From: Thermoflexus hugenholtzii JAD2 | GTDB lineage: Bacteria; Chloroflexota; Dehalococcoidia; UBA2979 | Reading direction: 5' to 3' | NCBI GenBank assembly: GCA_945889565.1 | Contig: CAMDBZ010000125.1 | Location: forward strand, 1 to 5,397 | DNA length: 5,397 nt | Part shown: positions 4,787-5,397 of the stretch, piece by piece | Layout of the letters: every line of letters starts with the position of its first letter | How positions within the stretch are numbered: position 1 is the first letter of the stretch | The notes under the pieces: model-generated | Seen by the model: only the letters and a program-made list of their open reading frames with translations | Told to the model about the DNA's origin: nothing | Database searches by the model: none | Made by a program: the position numbers and the translations under genes

Positions 4787-5397
4787 GTGCCGCGCGATGA
4801 GCGCCGGACGCCGCCCTGGCCGAGCTTGGGCTCGGTGCCGGCGAGCAGCCGGCGCAGGTTCGAGCGGTGGTTGACCTCCACAGAGAGCGTGACGGCGACG
4901 CCGTACAGCAGGTACGCGGGATCCAGCCGGCCGCTCGCCACGAGCGCGACGAGCATAGCGAGGCCGACGAGCATGCCGGTCATCGACATGACCGAGACGT
5001 AGCGCGTGACGGCGAGCACGGTCGCGCCGGTGACGAGCAAGGCGAGCGCGGCCAGCGGGGCGATCGCGACGAAGGCGCCGAACGACGTCGCCACGCCACG
5101 CCCGCCACGGAAGGCGGCGAACAGCGGCCACGTGTGCCCCACGACCGCGCCGGTGCCGCCGAGCGACGCCGCCCACGGGTCGTCCAGCAGCCAGTGGCCG
5201 ACGAGCACGGGCAGCGCGCCCTTCGCGATGTCGATGCTGAGCACGATGGCCGCGGCGCCGAGCCCGAGCGTGCGGAGCGTGTTGGTGAAGCCGGTCTTGC
5301 CGGACCCGAACTCGCGCACGTCGACGCCCCGGTAGATGCGGCCGACGAGCAGACCGGCTTGCAGCGAACCCAGCAGATAGCCGCCCAGCAGCAGCAG
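4783..5397 (-). CDS. plsY: Glycerol-3-phosphate acyltransferase PlsY, 5' end beyond the window
   Basis: PlsY is the integral membrane enzyme that transfers an acyl group from acyl-phosphate (made by PlsX) to sn-glycerol 3-phosphate, giving lysophosphatidic acid. The last 204 residues are visible. The frame is open to position 5397, so only a short N-terminal piece is missing. In visible-fragment numbering, the three PlsY motifs are GSGKTGFTN (31-39), DIAKGALPV (56-64) and GHTWPLFAAFRGGRGVATSF (87-106). Motif 1 reads GSGKTGFTN, where GSGNxGATN is the common form. Hydrophobic segments fit a multi-pass membrane protein: about 1-20, 46-70, 104-132, 139-155 and 161-173. The end LAGTEPKLG (186-193 region) is family-like. 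A GTG at 5319 is not the start, because clear PlsY sequence (GSLQAGLLVGRIYRGVDVREF) continues upstream of it. The stop overlaps the gpsA GTG by four bases. Confidence 0.96.
   Translation of the reverse strand: MLLLGGYLLGSLQAGLLVGRIYRGVDVREFGSGKTGFTNTLRTLGLGAAAIVLSIDIAKGALPVLVGHWLLDDPWAASLGGTGAVVGHTWPLFAAFRGGRGVATSFGAFVAIAPLAALALLVTGATVLAVTRYVSVMSMTGMLVGLAMLVALVASGRLDPAYLLYGVAVTLSVEVNHRSNLRRLLAGTEPKLGQGGVRRSSRGT

Noticed and set aside
4787..5176. The N-terminal extension of the gpsA frame up to 5176.
   Set aside because: It is plsY read in another frame. The true start is fixed by the GTGA overlap and by the position of the nucleotide-binding fold.

Overview
The window is GC-rich bacterial DNA (roughly 70 percent GC by eye). 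Eight protein-coding genes can be supported, all on the minus strand and tightly packed. Five of them appear to start with GTG, several overlap their neighbour by 1 to 4 bases, and the long plus-strand open frames are GC-driven shadows. The gene complement is chromosomal housekeeping: phospholipid precursor synthesis followed by the start of a respiratory complex I operon. No mobile element, CRISPR array, phage gene, tRNA or rRNA was seen. The lineage cannot be fixed from sequence alone. The style of PlsY, GpsA and NuoA would fit a high-GC Chloroflexota or related terrabacterial lineage, but that is a recollection of family flavour and not a test.

Read in the direction of transcription (high to low coordinates), the window opens inside plsY, whose 5' end lies beyond position 5397. 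It overlaps gpsA by four bases (GTGA). GpsA makes sn-glycerol 3-phosphate and PlsY acylates it, so these two are consecutive steps of membrane lipid synthesis. After a 49-base gap comes an acidic HEAT-repeat protein of unknown function with a strong ribosome binding site. After a short gap holding possible hairpins comes a Nudix hydrolase, overlapped by four bases (GTGA) with a GNAT-family acetyltransferase.

The acetyltransferase gene ends in two overlapping, mutually exclusive palindromes next to its stop codon. A 129-base non-coding gap follows, with a C-rich stretch and a good candidate promoter (TTGCGG, 17 bases, TACAAC) facing the complex I genes. The nuo operon then begins: nuoA, nuoC (sharing one base) and nuoD (overlapping by four bases, cut by the window start).

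The most notable point is that nuoB, normally between nuoA and nuoC, is absent from this operon, although the junction is tight and intact. I see no convincing new biological system here. The items most worth checking are the missing nuoB, the double palindrome and the unknown HEAT-repeat protein.
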